A stretch of 64,000 nucleotides of DNA from Streptomyces sp. NBC_00704 (GTDB lineage: Bacteria > Actinomycetota > Actinomycetes > Streptomycetales > Streptomycetaceae), in the NCBI RefSeq assembly GCF_036226605.1, contig NZ_CP109000.1, positions 7,622,501-7,686,500 on the forward strand. The letters run 5' to 3'. Below are positions 1-8,715 of this stretch, piece by piece; within the stretch, counting starts at the first letter, position 1; every line of letters begins with the position of its first letter. The notes under the pieces were generated by a model. That model was given only the letters and a program-made list of their open reading frames with translations. It ran no database searches and was not told the origin of the DNA. The position numbers and the translations under genes were made by a program.

Positions 1-90
1 GCCCAGGCCCTCGGTCTGACTGTCTCCGAGGGCGACGAACCGCAGATAGGAGCCACCGTCCACGACACACCCCTGCCTTCCCATGGGTAG
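1..90 (+). CDS. C-terminal end of an unidentified protein (partial)
   Basis: An open frame enters from the left edge and stops at TAG 88-90, giving 29 residues that end in the sequence PLPSHG. The hairpin at 110-135 begins 19 bases after the stop and fits the end of a transcription unit, which is the main support for a real gene end. Too little protein is present to assign a family. Confidence 0.45.
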   Translation, partial: AQALGLTVSEGDEPQIGATVHDTPLPSHG

Positions 91-109
91 CGCTGTCGGC
101 AGCCATTGT

Positions 110-135
110 GCTGGCTTCTGGCAATAGAAGCCAGC
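110..135 (+). terminator. Hairpin terminator after the partial gene
   Basis: GCTGGCTTCT (110-119) and AGAAGCCAGC (126-135) form a perfect 10-bp stem around a 6-base loop. There is no T-run, as is common for Streptomyces terminators. It follows the stop codon at 90. Confidence 0.6.
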
Positions 136-186
136 CAGCTCGAGCCGAAGTGGCCACGAGCACCCGCGCCGCCCCCGACCACTCCT

Positions 187-251
187 CTCCCGCGGCCCCC
201 TCCCGCGGCCCCCTCCCGCGGACCCATCCCGCGGCCCTCTCCCGCGGACCC
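187..251. repeat. Five tandem 13-bp units (CTCCCGCGGCCCC-like)
   Basis: Units begin at 187, 200, 213, 226 and 239. The core CCCGCGG is constant while the last bases vary (GGCCCC, GGACCC, GGCCCT). The array lies between the upstream terminator and the end of the minus-strand gene at 270. It gives proline-rich open frames on the plus strand that are probably not genes. Confidence 0.75.
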
Positions 252-269
252 ATCCGCGCTGCCGGCGCA

Positions 270-1085
270 CTACCCGCCGGTGGTGGCGGTCGCGGCGTGC
301 CGTGCCTCCATCGCGTTGATCACCCGCTCCCGGGCGAGCAGCCGGGCCCGCTTGAGCCTCGCGTCGGCCAGCAGCAGCGGCACGTACCAGAACCATCCCC
401 ACACGCTGAAGGAGACCGTCCCGCTCAGCACCAGCGCCTTGTTGGTGGCGAGGACCAGCACGAAGGTGGCCGCGTACGCCGCCACCCGGTAGCGGACCAG
501 GAGCCGGAGCGGGGCCCGCCACGGGCCGGCCAGCAGTTCCAGCGCGGCCGCCACCTCGGCCGCCCGCAGGTCCTCCGGATGCGCGGGCGCCTGGCCGCCC
601 CGCTCCAGCGCTTCGGCCACGTCGGCGCTGTGGGACGCCACCATCGCCCGCTCGGCCAGCGCCGAGGCCGTGCTCTCCTGGAAATCCTGCCAGTAGCCTC
701 GCCCGGCCCGGCCGACCGCGGCCTCCACCCGTGCCGCCTCGGGCGACCCCGCCGGAGCCAGCACGGCGATCCGCTCCTTGAGCCGGGCCGCCCGCGCGCT
801 GCGCCCCGGGTACGTCCATTCGTCGGCCCGCAGGCACAGTTCCAGATAGGACACGAGCAGTCCGAGATCGTCGGGCCATCGGGCGAGTCCGGCCCGGTAA
901 ACCTTCTCGGCCTCCGCGTCGTGGTCGTCCTCGTCCTCCGCCGCGTGCGCGAGGCCGAGCCACCGGTACAGGACGGGATCGGGCCCGAGTTCCTCCAGAG
1001 CGGACTCGGCCACCGTCCGGACCTTCGTGAACCCGCCCACCGCGAACAGCTCTTCGCAGCGGGCGGCGTATCCCTCGCGTGTCAT
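270..1085 (-). CDS. TPR-like membrane-anchored hypothetical protein
   Basis: This encodes about 271 residues from the ATG at 1085, which has a GGTGGGA Shine-Dalgarno. A GTG start at 1118 is possible but has no clear ribosome binding site. The N-terminal half is alpha-helical with TPR-like spacing (VLYRWLGLAHAAEDEDDHDA; VYRAGLARWPDDLGLLVSY). The last 80 residues hold two hydrophobic segments (AAYAATFVLVLATNKALVL and VSFSVWGWFWYVPLLL) and a basic tail. A cytosolic TPR domain tethered to the membrane is the likely arrangement. The function is unknown; a protein-protein scaffold is an inference. Confidence 0.75.
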   Translation of the reverse strand: MTREGYAARCEELFAVGGFTKVRTVAESALEELGPDPVLYRWLGLAHAAEDEDDHDAEAEKVYRAGLARWPDDLGLLVSYLELCLRADEWTYPGRSARAARLKERIAVLAPAGSPEAARVEAAVGRAGRGYWQDFQESTASALAERAMVASHSADVAEALERGGQAPAHPEDLRAAEVAAALELLAGPWRAPLRLLVRYRVAAYAATFVLVLATNKALVLSGTVSFSVWGWFWYVPLLLADARLKRARLLARERVINAMEARHAATATTGG

Positions 1086-1227
1086 TCGTCCCACCCCGGT
1101 CGATTGATGGAGCCACACTCTGCGGCACCCGAAACCCCCTGGTCAAGGCGCGGCCACGACCGGCCCGGGTGCCGAGCGGGGATTGCGGCGTGACGGACTG
1201 TCAGTGCCGTCGGACACAATGACGATC

Positions 1228-1878
1228 ATGAGTCACGACATTGCTTACTCCACCGCGGACAAGGCGGACGTCCTGGCCTTCCTCGGCAGCCACGGCGAGC
1301 TGAGCGCAGACCGGACGCGCCGCCTGGAGTCGATGCGCCGGGCCGCGCGGGCCGCCCAGGACGACCTCGAACGCCAGGGCGTCGACTGGGGATTGCCCGT
1401 CCCGGACGCCCTCGAGCACCTCGTCGCCGGGCACACCGACTCCGACGCGCACTGCGCGGGCAACGCCTATCACCGCGCCGCGCAGCTGATCATCGACCAC
1501 AACGCGTCCGACCCGATGCACCTGGGCACCTACTCGAAGCCCTCGACGTTCTTCGGCCTGGTCGACGACGAGATGCGACGCCTCGGCGTCCCCGCCGACC
1601 TGCTGCCCCACGGCTTCCTCTACGGCGGACTCCCCGCCGGCTTCCCGTTCATACCGCACTCGACCGACGGGTACCCCGCCATCGGCCATCTGCCGCTCGC
1701 CAAGGCCAAGCCCGCCGCCGAGGCCTATCGCGCCGTCCTGGACCGCATGGACGAAGACCTCCGGTACGACGTGCGGGAGCTGATCGAAAAGCTCGAGGAC
1801 GAGCACAAGGAGTGGGAGTACGCCACGGAGAACATCGGCTGGTACACCCAGGACACGCTGTTCTTCGCGCTCACCTGA
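1228..1878 (+). CDS. DUF7691-like hypothetical protein
   Basis: About 216 residues from ATG 1228; an in-frame ATG at 1219 is also possible. The N-terminus reads SHDIAYSTADKADVLAFLG and the C-terminus TENIGWYTQDTLFFALT, a pattern I associate with the streptomycete DUF7691 family of soluble proteins with no known reaction. The family call is from memory of its typical N- and C-terminal motifs. No signal peptide, membrane segment or catalytic motif is visible. It diverges from the TPR gene across about 140 bp. Confidence 0.7.
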   Translation: MSHDIAYSTADKADVLAFLGSHGELSADRTRRLESMRRAARAAQDDLERQGVDWGLPVPDALEHLVAGHTDSDAHCAGNAYHRAAQLIIDHNASDPMHLGTYSKPSTFFGLVDDEMRRLGVPADLLPHGFLYGGLPAGFPFIPHSTDGYPAIGHLPLAKAKPAAEAYRAVLDRMDEDLRYDVRELIEKLEDEHKEWEYATENIGWYTQDTLFFALT

Positions 1879-2015
1879 CCGCCGGCCCCACGGGCGGGCC
1901 GGCGCGATCCCGCGACGCGGTGCCCCCAAGTCTGCCCGCACGGCCCTGGTGCGCGCGGCGCGGGGACGGAAGCGTGGCGCAGACTGTGCACGGCCGAGGT
2001 TGAGGGAGAGCAGTG

Positions 2016-3608
2016 ATGCGGGCGCGGGAGCAGGACACTCAGGCCCAGGGTCCGCAACAGGGGCGGGAGCGGCGTCCGGCGGCCGCCCGCCCGGCCCACG
2101 CGCACACCGCCGCGGCGTTGGGCCGCATCGGCGGCATGTCGCCCGCCGCCCTCACCGTCCTCCAGCGCACGGTCGGCAACGAGGCGCTGGCCCAACTCGT
2201 CGCCGACGAACGGCATGAACACGGACCGGGCTGCGCACACCCGGACGCCACGGCGGTCCAGCGCGCCCCCGACGTCGACTCGGTGCTGCGCGGCGGGGGC
2301 CGTCCGATGGACGCGCCGCTGCGGCAGGAGATGGAGGCCCGCCTCGGCGCCGACTTCGGCGACGTACGCCTGCACGACGACAGCGCCGCCCGCCGCTCGG
2401 CCGCCCAGCTCGGAGCCCGGGCCTACACCTCCGGCAGCCACGTGGTCATCGGCGCGGGCGGCGCCGACAAGCACACCCTGGCCCATGAGCTGACGCACGT
2501 CATCCAGCAGCGAAGCGGCCCGGTGGCGGGCACCGACACCGGCGACGGCCTGCGGGTGAGCGACCCCGGGGACGCCTTCGAACGGGCCGCCGAGGCCAAC
2601 GCCGCCCGGGTGATGTCGGGGCCCGTCCCCGTACAGCGCAGCGCCGGCGCCGAGGGCGGAACGGCGTCCGCGTCCGAACGGGCGCGCGGGGGCGAGGGCG
2701 CGGGCCGGCGACGGCAGGTCCAGCGCGTCGTCTACAACACGAACACCGTTCCCCAGGGCTCGTTCATCCAGCCCGTCGTGGACGGGGCGGGCCGGACGAC
2801 GTCCATCGAGATGATCAGCGACGGTTCCCTGGTCGGTTCGCCCCCGGCAGCCGACCCCACCGGTTACCCCTACATCCGCCAGCTCGGTCTGACGAACTTC
2901 TGGATCCGTTTCCACCTCATCAACATGCAGGCCGGCGGCCCCGGAACGGCGGACAACCTGGTGCCCGCGTCCAAACGCGACAACAGCCGCTACGAGGCGG
3001 GCGTCGAGAGCGTGCTGAAGAGGGAACTGAACGCCGTGGCGGCCGCGAACGCCGTCCTCGCGGCGAACGCTCCACGCCACTACGTCTACTTCGGCGTCGA
3101 CGTGGACTACGCGACGGCCAACGCCCAGACCCACACGTACCAACAGGGCTTCGCGCCGTACTTCGTCCGCTCGCTCACGATCAACTTCAAGCGGTACGAC
3201 CCCACGACCGGGGCCTGGCAGATCCTGGCCGCAGGCGCCCCCTTCGCCTTCACGGACCCTCAGCCCACCTACGTCGGCACGGCGACGGCCGCCGCGAGCA
3301 TGACGCTCCCGCTACTCGTCCAGCTCACCGCGAACCGCAACTGGAACACGGAAGACGTCGCCTTCCTCCAGTCGATCGGCGCGGGCGGCGCCCGCAGCGG
3401 GGAGTACCAGCACCTGGTGGACCAGGCCGGCGCCCTGGGAGCCACGGAGTCCGTGATCCACACGTTCTCGCAGATGCCGTTCCGGCCGGCCCGGCAGGGC
3501 GGACGCGGTCAGCAGCGCGGCGCCGTCACCTTCGCCGAGCGCATCGACAACGACACGCAGCTGGCCACGCTGGCCAATCTGATCGCCACCGGCAGAATCA
3601 CCACCTGA
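2016..3608 (+). CDS. DUF4157 (eCIS-core) protein with nuclease-like C-terminal toxin domain
   Basis: The protein is 530 residues from ATG 2016 (AGGGAGAG at 2003-2010; GTG 2013 is in frame). Residues about 95-165 match the eCIS-core/DUF4157 domain: MDAPLRQEMEARLGADFGDV, then RLHDDS, then a zincin-like HELTH at about 157-161. This domain is known from polymorphic toxins and from cargo of extracellular contractile injection systems. The C-terminal half contains HLINMQAGGPG followed by TADNLVPASKRDN. That spacing resembles the HLI...GG...NLVP signature of DNA/RNA non-specific endonuclease toxins, so nuclease activity is an inference. There is no signal peptide. A small gene follows after 55 bp, where an immunity or partner gene would be expected. 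Confidence 0.8.
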   Translation: MRAREQDTQAQGPQQGRERRPAAARPAHAHTAAALGRIGGMSPAALTVLQRTVGNEALAQLVADERHEHGPGCAHPDATAVQRAPDVDSVLRGGGRPMDAPLRQEMEARLGADFGDVRLHDDSAARRSAAQLGARAYTSGSHVVIGAGGADKHTLAHELTHVIQQRSGPVAGTDTGDGLRVSDPGDAFERAAEANAARVMSGPVPVQRSAGAEGGTASASERARGGEGAGRRRQVQRVVYNTNTVPQGSFIQPVVDGAGRTTSIEMISDGSLVGSPPAADPTGYPYIRQLGLTNFWIRFHLINMQAGGPGTADNLVPASKRDNSRYEAGVESVLKRELNAVAAANAVLAANAPRHYVYFGVDVDYATANAQTHTYQQGFAPYFVRSLTINFKRYDPTTGAWQILAAGAPFAFTDPQPTYVGTATAAASMTLPLLVQLTANRNWNTEDVAFLQSIGAGGARSGEYQHLVDQAGALGATESVIHTFSQMPFRPARQGGRGQQRGAVTFAERIDNDTQLATLANLIATGRITT

Positions 3609-3612
3609 CGGA

Positions 3613-3639
3613 CCGCCGCCCGCACACCGGGGGCGGCGG
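3613..3639 (+). terminator. Hairpin between the DUF4157 gene and its downstream partner
   Basis: CCGCCGCCC (3613-3621) pairs with GGGCGGCGG (3631-3639) around a 9-base loop, directly after the stop codon at 3608 and before the next ribosome binding site. It may attenuate transcription into the downstream gene rather than fully terminate. Confidence 0.5.
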
Positions 3640-3663
3640 CAATCACGAGGAAGGGAGCCTTCG

Positions 3664-4146
3664 TTGGCGAGTCTGTGGCGGGTGCGCGTCACGCACCTGA
3701 GCGACGACACCGTCGAGCTGACCCTGTCGGCCATCCATCCGGACGCCGGAGAGCCCTCCGCGTCCGCCGCCTTCGCGATGCGGCTGCTCGCCGACACCGA
3801 TCCCGAACGGCTGGACCGCGAGGCCGGGCCCGGAGCCTACTGGGACCCGGTCGCCCTCGCCGCGTACGCGGACCGGGTGATCGCGAAGGTCTCCGTGACG
3901 TCCCGGCGCCGGATGCCCTTCGACGAGAACGCGGCCCGAGAGGGCATCGAGGCCGAACTGCGCGCCGGCGGCCTCGATCCCGCCGACGCCGACGCCTGGC
4001 AGACCGCCTTCATGGCGGCCTGGGGCGCACTGTGGCAGGACCCCGACCGGGTCCCGTCCGCGGTGCTGGAGATCCGCCTGACGGACCGGACCTGGCTGTC
4101 GGGCCTCACCTCCGGGCAGGAGTGGGACACCGCGGCATACGGCTGA
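3664..4146 (+). CDS. Hypothetical protein downstream of the DUF4157 toxin-like gene
   Basis: 160 residues from a TTG start at 3664, preceded by AGGAAGGGAG. The protein is acidic and soluble, rich in Asp/Glu (LADTDPERLDREAGPGAYWD; GGLDPADADAW), with no signal peptide or membrane segment. I do not recognise the family. Position, strand and small acidic character fit an immunity protein or chaperone for the preceding gene, but that is inference from context only. Confidence 0.7.
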   Translation: MASLWRVRVTHLSDDTVELTLSAIHPDAGEPSASAAFAMRLLADTDPERLDREAGPGAYWDPVALAAYADRVIAKVSVTSRRRMPFDENAAREGIEAELRAGGLDPADADAWQTAFMAAWGALWQDPDRVPSAVLEIRLTDRTWLSGLTSGQEWDTAAYG

Positions 4147-4243
4147 GAGGCCCGGAAACCCCGGAGCCACGGGAACCGTTCGCCGGCCGGGGACGCCGTC
4201 CCTACGCTGAGCCGGAGCGGGACCGGCCACTCCCGTAGGTTGC

Positions 4244-4361
4244 GGTGCCGTGGCAGAGCGGCCCGTTGCGTCGCCGTGGGCTAGGTCCCTCCCACGGCGC
4301 TCTGCGGAGACGGAGCGGACCTGCTCCCACCCGCCCGCGGGTTCGAATCCCGCCGGTACCC
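4244..4361 (+). tRNA. tRNA-like element, non-canonical (118 nt)
   Basis: The ends look like a tRNA. GGTGCCG (4244-4250) pairs with CGGTACC (4354-4360), with one G-U. A 5-bp T-stem GCGGG/CCCGC (4337-4341/4349-4353) closes a textbook TTCGAAT loop. A D-arm-like GCAGAGCGGCCCGTTGC follows TG at 4251-4252. The centre is abnormal. The anticodon-arm position holds a 9-bp stem (4272-4280/4291-4299) with a 10-base loop CTAGGTCCCT, and the variable region is very long with a GGAGC/GCTCC hairpin (4312-4327). GCAGAGC (4253-4259) can also pair with GCTCTGC (4299-4305). No CCA is encoded. No anticodon can be assigned. It may be an unusual tRNA, a tRNA-derived RNA or a pseudogene. Confidence 0.4.
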
Positions 4362-4433
4362 GCAACCGAACCGGCGACGATCACCACCGGCGATCCCCAC
4401 CGGTCGATCACCGCCCCGGCGTCGCTTCTGGGC

Positions 4434-5261
4434 CTAGGCCTTCCGGGCCAGCCCGGCGGCGATGAGGTGTTCCCAGACCGTCAGCTCCCGCTTCTCTCCG
4501 CTGCTCCACGGGTTGTCGGTCACGTCGGGACGCCACAGGGACGCGGGGACGATCCCGGGGTCGAGGATCTCCAGGCCGTCCAGCAGCGCGGCGATCTCCG
4601 CGTCGGTGCGCCACCGGCCACGACCGAACGTCTGCTGGAGGACCTTCTCGGCCTCCGCGGTCTCCGGGTTGTTGCCCGAGCGGAAGTGGCTGACGAAGAA
4701 GTAGCTCCCGGACGGGACCTGGTCGCGCCAGTAGCGGACGATGCCGGCCGGGTCCTCGTCGTCGTTGACGTGGTGGAGGATGGCGCTGAGGATGACGGCG
4801 ACGGGCTGATCGAAGTCTATGAGCTCCCGCGTGTCCGGGTGGGTGCGGACGCCCTCGGGGTCGCGCACGTCGACCGCGACGACGCGGGTCCGGTCGTTGT
4901 TCTCCAGCAGCGCGCGTCCGTGGACCAGCACCTGGAGGTCGGTGTCGACGTAGACGACCTTGGACTCGGGAGCGTGCCGCTGCGCGACCTGGTGGACGTT
5001 GTCCGCGGTCGGCAGGCCGCTGCCGAGGTCGATGAACTGCCGGACGCCCGTGGTCTTCGCGATCTCCCGGACCGCCCGGGTCAGGGCCGCGCGGTTGGCG
5101 AAGGCGATGGCCACCGAGCCGGGCAGATCCCGCTTGAACACGTCGCCGATCTCACGGTCCACGGCATAGTTGTCCTTGCCGCCGAGCAGATAGTCGTAGA
5201 CGCGGGCGATGCTGGGCTTGGTCGGGTCGATGGAGGAGCCTTCGTACGTCATGCCGGCCAT
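4434..5261 (-). CDS. SAM-dependent methyltransferase, DUF574 / Methyltransf_19 family
   Basis: 275 residues from ATG 5261, with GGGAAGA upstream. The N-terminal signature is PSIARVYDYLLGGKDNYAVD, followed by the Rossmann SAM motif FIDLGSGLPTADNVHQVAQ and an acidic strand end VVYVDTD. SAILHHVNDDEDP and YFFVSHF complete the fold. This family is greatly expanded in Streptomyces. The substrates of most members are unknown. It converges on the tRNA-like element and is apparently monocistronic. Confidence 0.92.
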   Translation of the reverse strand: MAGMTYEGSSIDPTKPSIARVYDYLLGGKDNYAVDREIGDVFKRDLPGSVAIAFANRAALTRAVREIAKTTGVRQFIDLGSGLPTADNVHQVAQRHAPESKVVYVDTDLQVLVHGRALLENNDRTRVVAVDVRDPEGVRTHPDTRELIDFDQPVAVILSAILHHVNDDEDPAGIVRYWRDQVPSGSYFFVSHFRSGNNPETAEAEKVLQQTFGRGRWRTDAEIAALLDGLEILDPGIVPASLWRPDVTDNPWSSGEKRELTVWEHLIAAGLARKA

Positions 5262-5652
5262 TCTTCCCGCAACGCCGCCGGCGCACCCTCGTTTTGCGAT
5301 GCTTCAGCGTCCCGCCAGGGCGGCGACCCACCGGCGTCCGGGGAGGTCCGCATGTCCCGGGGAGCCCGCCCCCGAGCCCTGCACCCGCACGTTCATCTGC
5401 GGCCCAAGACGGTCGGCCGAGGCAGCGCTTGAGTGAGTGTCAGGTCCATCATGCCTGTTCGGAGACGCTTTCGGTAGGACACAGCGCACGTCCGTCGGAC
5501 CTTGTGACGACTGGTGCCGCGCGTCAGACTCGTCGTCATCCACTCCCCGGCCACCGTGTCGGCAGCCGTTCCCGCGGCTGCCGGCATGTTCGCCGTGCCG
5601 TCCCGCCGTGTGACGTGCACGGGCCGGGGGGTGGTCCGACGAAGGGGGACCG

Positions 5653-6075
5653 ATGGATCAGGACATGGTCGTGCTGGCGAGAGTCAGGCTGCTGAGCGCC
5701 AACCGGCGGGTGGTGCGCGGTGCCGAGGGACTGTGGATCTACCGTCTTCTGACACAGGTCGAGCCGGAGACATACGGATCGAAGCTGGTGTACGTCCTGG
5801 TGGAGACAAGCGCGTCACCCCTGCTCCGCGAGTTGCCCGAGCAGCGGGCGGCGCTGTTGGACGAGGCCCTGGAGGTGGCGAGATCCCTCGACACGTCGAA
5901 CCCCTACCGGGCGAAGATGCTGGCCAGAGCCTTGGCGGCCAGGCGCCGCCAGACCACGGACGACCACCCGCCGCAGCCGCAGCCGCAGCCGCGCCCGTCC
6001 GAGGAGCGCAGGCAGCAGACGGCCCTCGTGGAGGAGCCCGACCGACACGGTGTGCGAGACGTGGTGAGTGGCTGA
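5653..6075 (+). CDS. Hypothetical small helical protein
   Basis: 140 residues from ATG 5653, with a strong GGGGGA ribosome binding site. An ordered first 95 residues (VVLARVRLLSANRRVVRGAE ... YRAKMLARALAARRRQ) are followed by a disordered tail containing PQPQPQPRP. No signal peptide or known domain is recognised. About 390 bp upstream of it (5262-5652) carry no gene I can support. Confidence 0.6.
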   Translation: MDQDMVVLARVRLLSANRRVVRGAEGLWIYRLLTQVEPETYGSKLVYVLVETSASPLLRELPEQRAALLDEALEVARSLDTSNPYRAKMLARALAARRRQTTDDHPPQPQPQPRPSEERRQQTALVEEPDRHGVRDVVSG

Positions 6076-6120
6076 CGGGGGTTACGGAGGCCCGCCCGCA
6101 CGCAGGCCACCGACGGCCAC

Positions 6121-6157
6121 CGGGCAGACGGGCAGACGGGCAGAAGGGCAGAAGGGC
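6121..6157. repeat. 8-bp tandem repeat (CGGGCAGA / AGGGCAGA), about 4.5 copies
   Basis: Units start at 6121, 6129, 6137 and 6145, with a partial fifth at 6153. The array lies in the 285-bp gap between two plus-strand genes. The rest of that gap shows no gene. Confidence 0.7.
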
Positions 6158-6360
6158 ACCGGCCTCCGACCACGACCGTTGGCAGGGTGGAGCAGTTTCC
6201 CGCACTACGGGTTGGGTTTCGCTCAGTCCAGAACCACTGATCCAGGGCGATGCTTGCGGAGTTCGGTGGTGGGCGGATGTCGAGACCGCGCCACCGGCTC
6301 CGTCCCAGGGGCACAAGCGGCCATCACCGGCCGAAACGAAGAAGAAGGGAGCGACCAGGC

Positions 6361-6801
6361 ATGGCCGTTCAGCGGATGGACAACGTCGGCATCGTCGTGG
6401 AGGAGATGGAGGACGCCATCGCGTTCTTCGTGGAACTGGGCATGGAAGTGGAGAGCAGGGCGGAGGTCGAGGGCCGCTTCGCCGACCAGTGCACCGGACT
6501 CGAAGGCGTCCACTGTGACATCGCGATGCTTCGGACGCCCGACGGCCACAGCCGACTCGAACTGGCGAAGTACCGCAGCCCCGCCGCGATCAGCCCCGGA
6601 CCGCGCAACCGGCCGCACAACATCGTGGGCACGCACCGCGTGATGTTCGCCGTCGACGACATCGAGGACACCGTCGCCCGGCTGCGTCCCCACGGCGCCG
6701 AACTCCTGGGCGAGATCGCCCGGTTCGAGGACGTCTTCCTTCTCTGCTACGTCCGGGGCCCGGAGGGAATCATCGTCGGGCTGGCCGAGCAACGGCGCTA
6801 G
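6361..6801 (+). CDS. VOC (glyoxalase/bleomycin resistance) family protein
   Basis: 146 residues from ATG 6361 with GGGAG upstream. Longer upstream starts in this frame lack the conserved beginning. VQRMDNVGIVVEEMEDAI is the usual first beta-alpha of a VOC module, with a second module at GTHRVMFAVDDIEDTVARL and the end YVRGPEGIIVGLAEQ. This paired betaalphabetabetabeta fold binds a divalent metal in many members. Substrate is unknown; relatives are annotated as lactoylglutathione lyase-like. The antibiotic-monooxygenase-like gene follows on the same strand. Confidence 0.88.
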   Translation: MAVQRMDNVGIVVEEMEDAIAFFVELGMEVESRAEVEGRFADQCTGLEGVHCDIAMLRTPDGHSRLELAKYRSPAAISPGPRNRPHNIVGTHRVMFAVDDIEDTVARLRPHGAELLGEIARFEDVFLLCYVRGPEGIIVGLAEQRR

Positions 6802-6969
6802 TCCGACGGCCGTGTCACCGGCCTCTTCCGGACGACCACCAGCACGGCCGACATCCCGCACTGCAGGGGCGGGGCATGAGGTGAGGGAGCCGAATCCACC
6901 CGCCCCGCTCCTCCGCGCCCTCGCGAGGAACAACCCTCAGACGACATCCCGGCAGGACAGGAGACACAC

Positions 6970-7281
6970 ATGGGCAAGATCGGCCACTACGTGAAGTTCC
7001 GCACGCAGGAAGGACAGCGGGACGCGTTGGTGAAGATCCTCCTGCACGCCGCGGAACTCGCCCAGGACGCGGCAGGCTGCGAGCTGTACATCGTCAACAC
7101 CACCCCTGATGCCGACGACGTCGTGTGGGTCACCGAAATCTGGTCCGACGCGGCCGCCCACGCGGCCTCCCTGTCCGCGCCCGGAGCCAGTGAACTCATC
7201 GGCCAGGCCCTGCCCCTGCTGGCAGGACCACCCGAGCGGATCGACCTCCATCCCGCCGGAGGAATCGGCCTGCACACCTGA
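6970..7281 (+). CDS. Antibiotic biosynthesis monooxygenase (ABM) domain protein
   Basis: 103 residues from ATG 6970, with AGGAGA 7 bases upstream. The pattern YVKFRTQEGQRDALVKILLH ... CELYIVNTTPDADDVVWVTE ... WSDAAAHAAS is the single ferredoxin-like ABM domain, usually a homodimer acting as a cofactor-free monooxygenase or a stress protein. It follows the VOC gene by 168 bp. No pathway context allows a substrate to be named. Confidence 0.88.
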   Translation: MGKIGHYVKFRTQEGQRDALVKILLHAAELAQDAAGCELYIVNTTPDADDVVWVTEIWSDAAAHAASLSAPGASELIGQALPLLAGPPERIDLHPAGGIGLHT

Positions 7282-7347
7282 AGACCCGGGCAAGGACGCC
7301 ACGACGGCACGCGAACACCCAGCCCGTGGGAACCCTGGGCTGCGCCC

Positions 7348-8602
7348 ATGGCGATCAGCGAGGACGGGGCATACGAGGTCGTGGTTCGACTGGCTGCCGG
7401 AGCCGTCCCGGCCCAGGCGTTCGACGTGACGGACCCGGTCGCCTGGACCGACCTGGATGTCCGGGTGCGTGAACTGGCCTGGCGGCGACCCGAGCTGCTC
7501 CACTCGAACGCGTCGCCGTCCGGGCGGCGGACGAGCCGGGAGTCGGATGCGCCGGCGCCCGCCGTCACCTGGCGGCGAGTGCCCGGCGACGCCCGAACTG
7601 GCCCTCGCCCTCTGCCACCCCGACGGCCGTGTCCGCGAGGCCGCGCTGGACCGGTCCCGGAAACGGCCCGCTCTGTTCTCGCTGGTCGTCATTCGCTGCG
7701 CGGACTGGGCGGGTCCCGTGCGTGACCGAGCTCGCGCGATCCTGGCCGAGGCGCCCCGACCCCTGCTGATCACGCATGCCGCACTGGTGTTGCGGGTCGC
7801 GCGAAGGCCCCGGGGCGGCTTCGCCGAGGAACTGCTGACCCTGACGCTGCGCGAGGGCCCGGCGGCGCTGACCGAGGCGCTGCTCGACAGCGTCGACCGG
7901 GACACAGCCCGCCTGGCGCACCGCATTGCCGTCGAACGGCGGCTGCTCCCCGTCGCGCGGCTCGCCCGGACCGCCGCCCGCCACCGCGACATCGCCGTGC
8001 AGGACCTGTGCGCCGACGCGGCCGTGGCCGCCCTCGATGAGGGTGACTGCGACGCGTTCTCCGACGTCGTGAGGCCGTTGCTCGCATCCCGGCAGCCCCG
8101 GATCAGGGCGGCGGGGGTGACCGCCCTGCGCCGGATCGGGCGGCATGCCGACGCCGAGCCGTACCTGGCCGACCGCTCCGCCCTCGTACGGGCCTGCGCC
8201 CGGTGGGTGTTGCGCCAGGGCGGAGCCGACCCGGCCCCCATGTACCGCGCCCTCTGCGCCGACCCCACAGCGCGGCCCGCTGCCGTGGTGGGCCTCGGGG
8301 AGTGCGGAGTGCGCGAGGACGCGGATCTGGTTCGGTCGCTGCTCGCGCATCCCGTCCCCGGGGTCCGCGCCTGCGCCGTGGCAGGGCTGCGGGCGCTGGA
8401 GGAGGTGCGCGTCGACGACGTACAACCGCTCCTGGACGATGCGTCGGCGGCCGTGGTCCGGAGCGCGACCGCGGCTCTGCTGCCGTCGGCCGATCGCCTG
8501 CCGCGAGAACTGCTGCGCGGACTCCTGGCCGACGGCCGCCCCCGCCATCAGCGGGTCGCCGCGATCCGGCTGCTGAGAGCGGCCGGGGTGCGCGTGGCGT
8601 GA
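7348..8602 (+). pseudogene. HEAT-repeat protein gene with two apparent 1-nt deletions
   Basis: Three successive reading frames each encode HEAT-like sequence. The first (from ATG 7348) gives TDPVAWTDLDVRVRELAWRR. A second frame from about 7506 gives ERVAVRAADEPGVGCAGARR. A third frame from about 7592 runs PELALALCHPDGRVREAALD to the stop at 8602, with repeated units such as RQPRIRAAGVTALRRIG and HPVPGVRACAVAGLRAL. One missing base near 7506 and another near 7592 would restore a single protein of about 418 residues. This is either a recent pseudogene or sequencing error in GC runs. HEAT solenoids are protein-binding scaffolds; the partner is unknown. Confidence 0.7.
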
Positions 8603-8630
8603 CAGCCCGCCGACTGTGGCGTACCGAGTG

Positions 8631-8666
8631 CGAGGGCCCGCTCACCGTGGGGTGGGCGGGCCCTCG
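8631..8666. terminator. Bidirectional hairpin terminator
   Basis: CGAGGGCCCGC (8631-8641) pairs perfectly with GCGGGCCCTCG (8656-8666). It sits between the end of the plus-strand HEAT gene (8602) and the end of the minus-strand membrane protein gene (8716), so it can serve both. Confidence 0.75.
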
Positions 8667-8715
8667 TGCGGCACCGGTTCGTGTACGGGCGTCCGGTGAC
8701 GCGGTGCTCGCGTGG

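Noticed and set aside
106..1193. Long proline- and arginine-rich plus-strand frames
   Set aside because: They lie over the 13-bp repeat and antisense to the TPR gene, have no domain, and follow from GC bias.
4244..4361. Selenocysteine tRNA
   Set aside because: The acceptor plus T-stem is 12 bp, not 13, and no UCA anticodon is available. No selA or selB is nearby.
5262..5652. Overlapping small frames between the methyltransferase and the next gene
   Set aside because: No ribosome binding sites, no domain, and conflicting frames on both strands.
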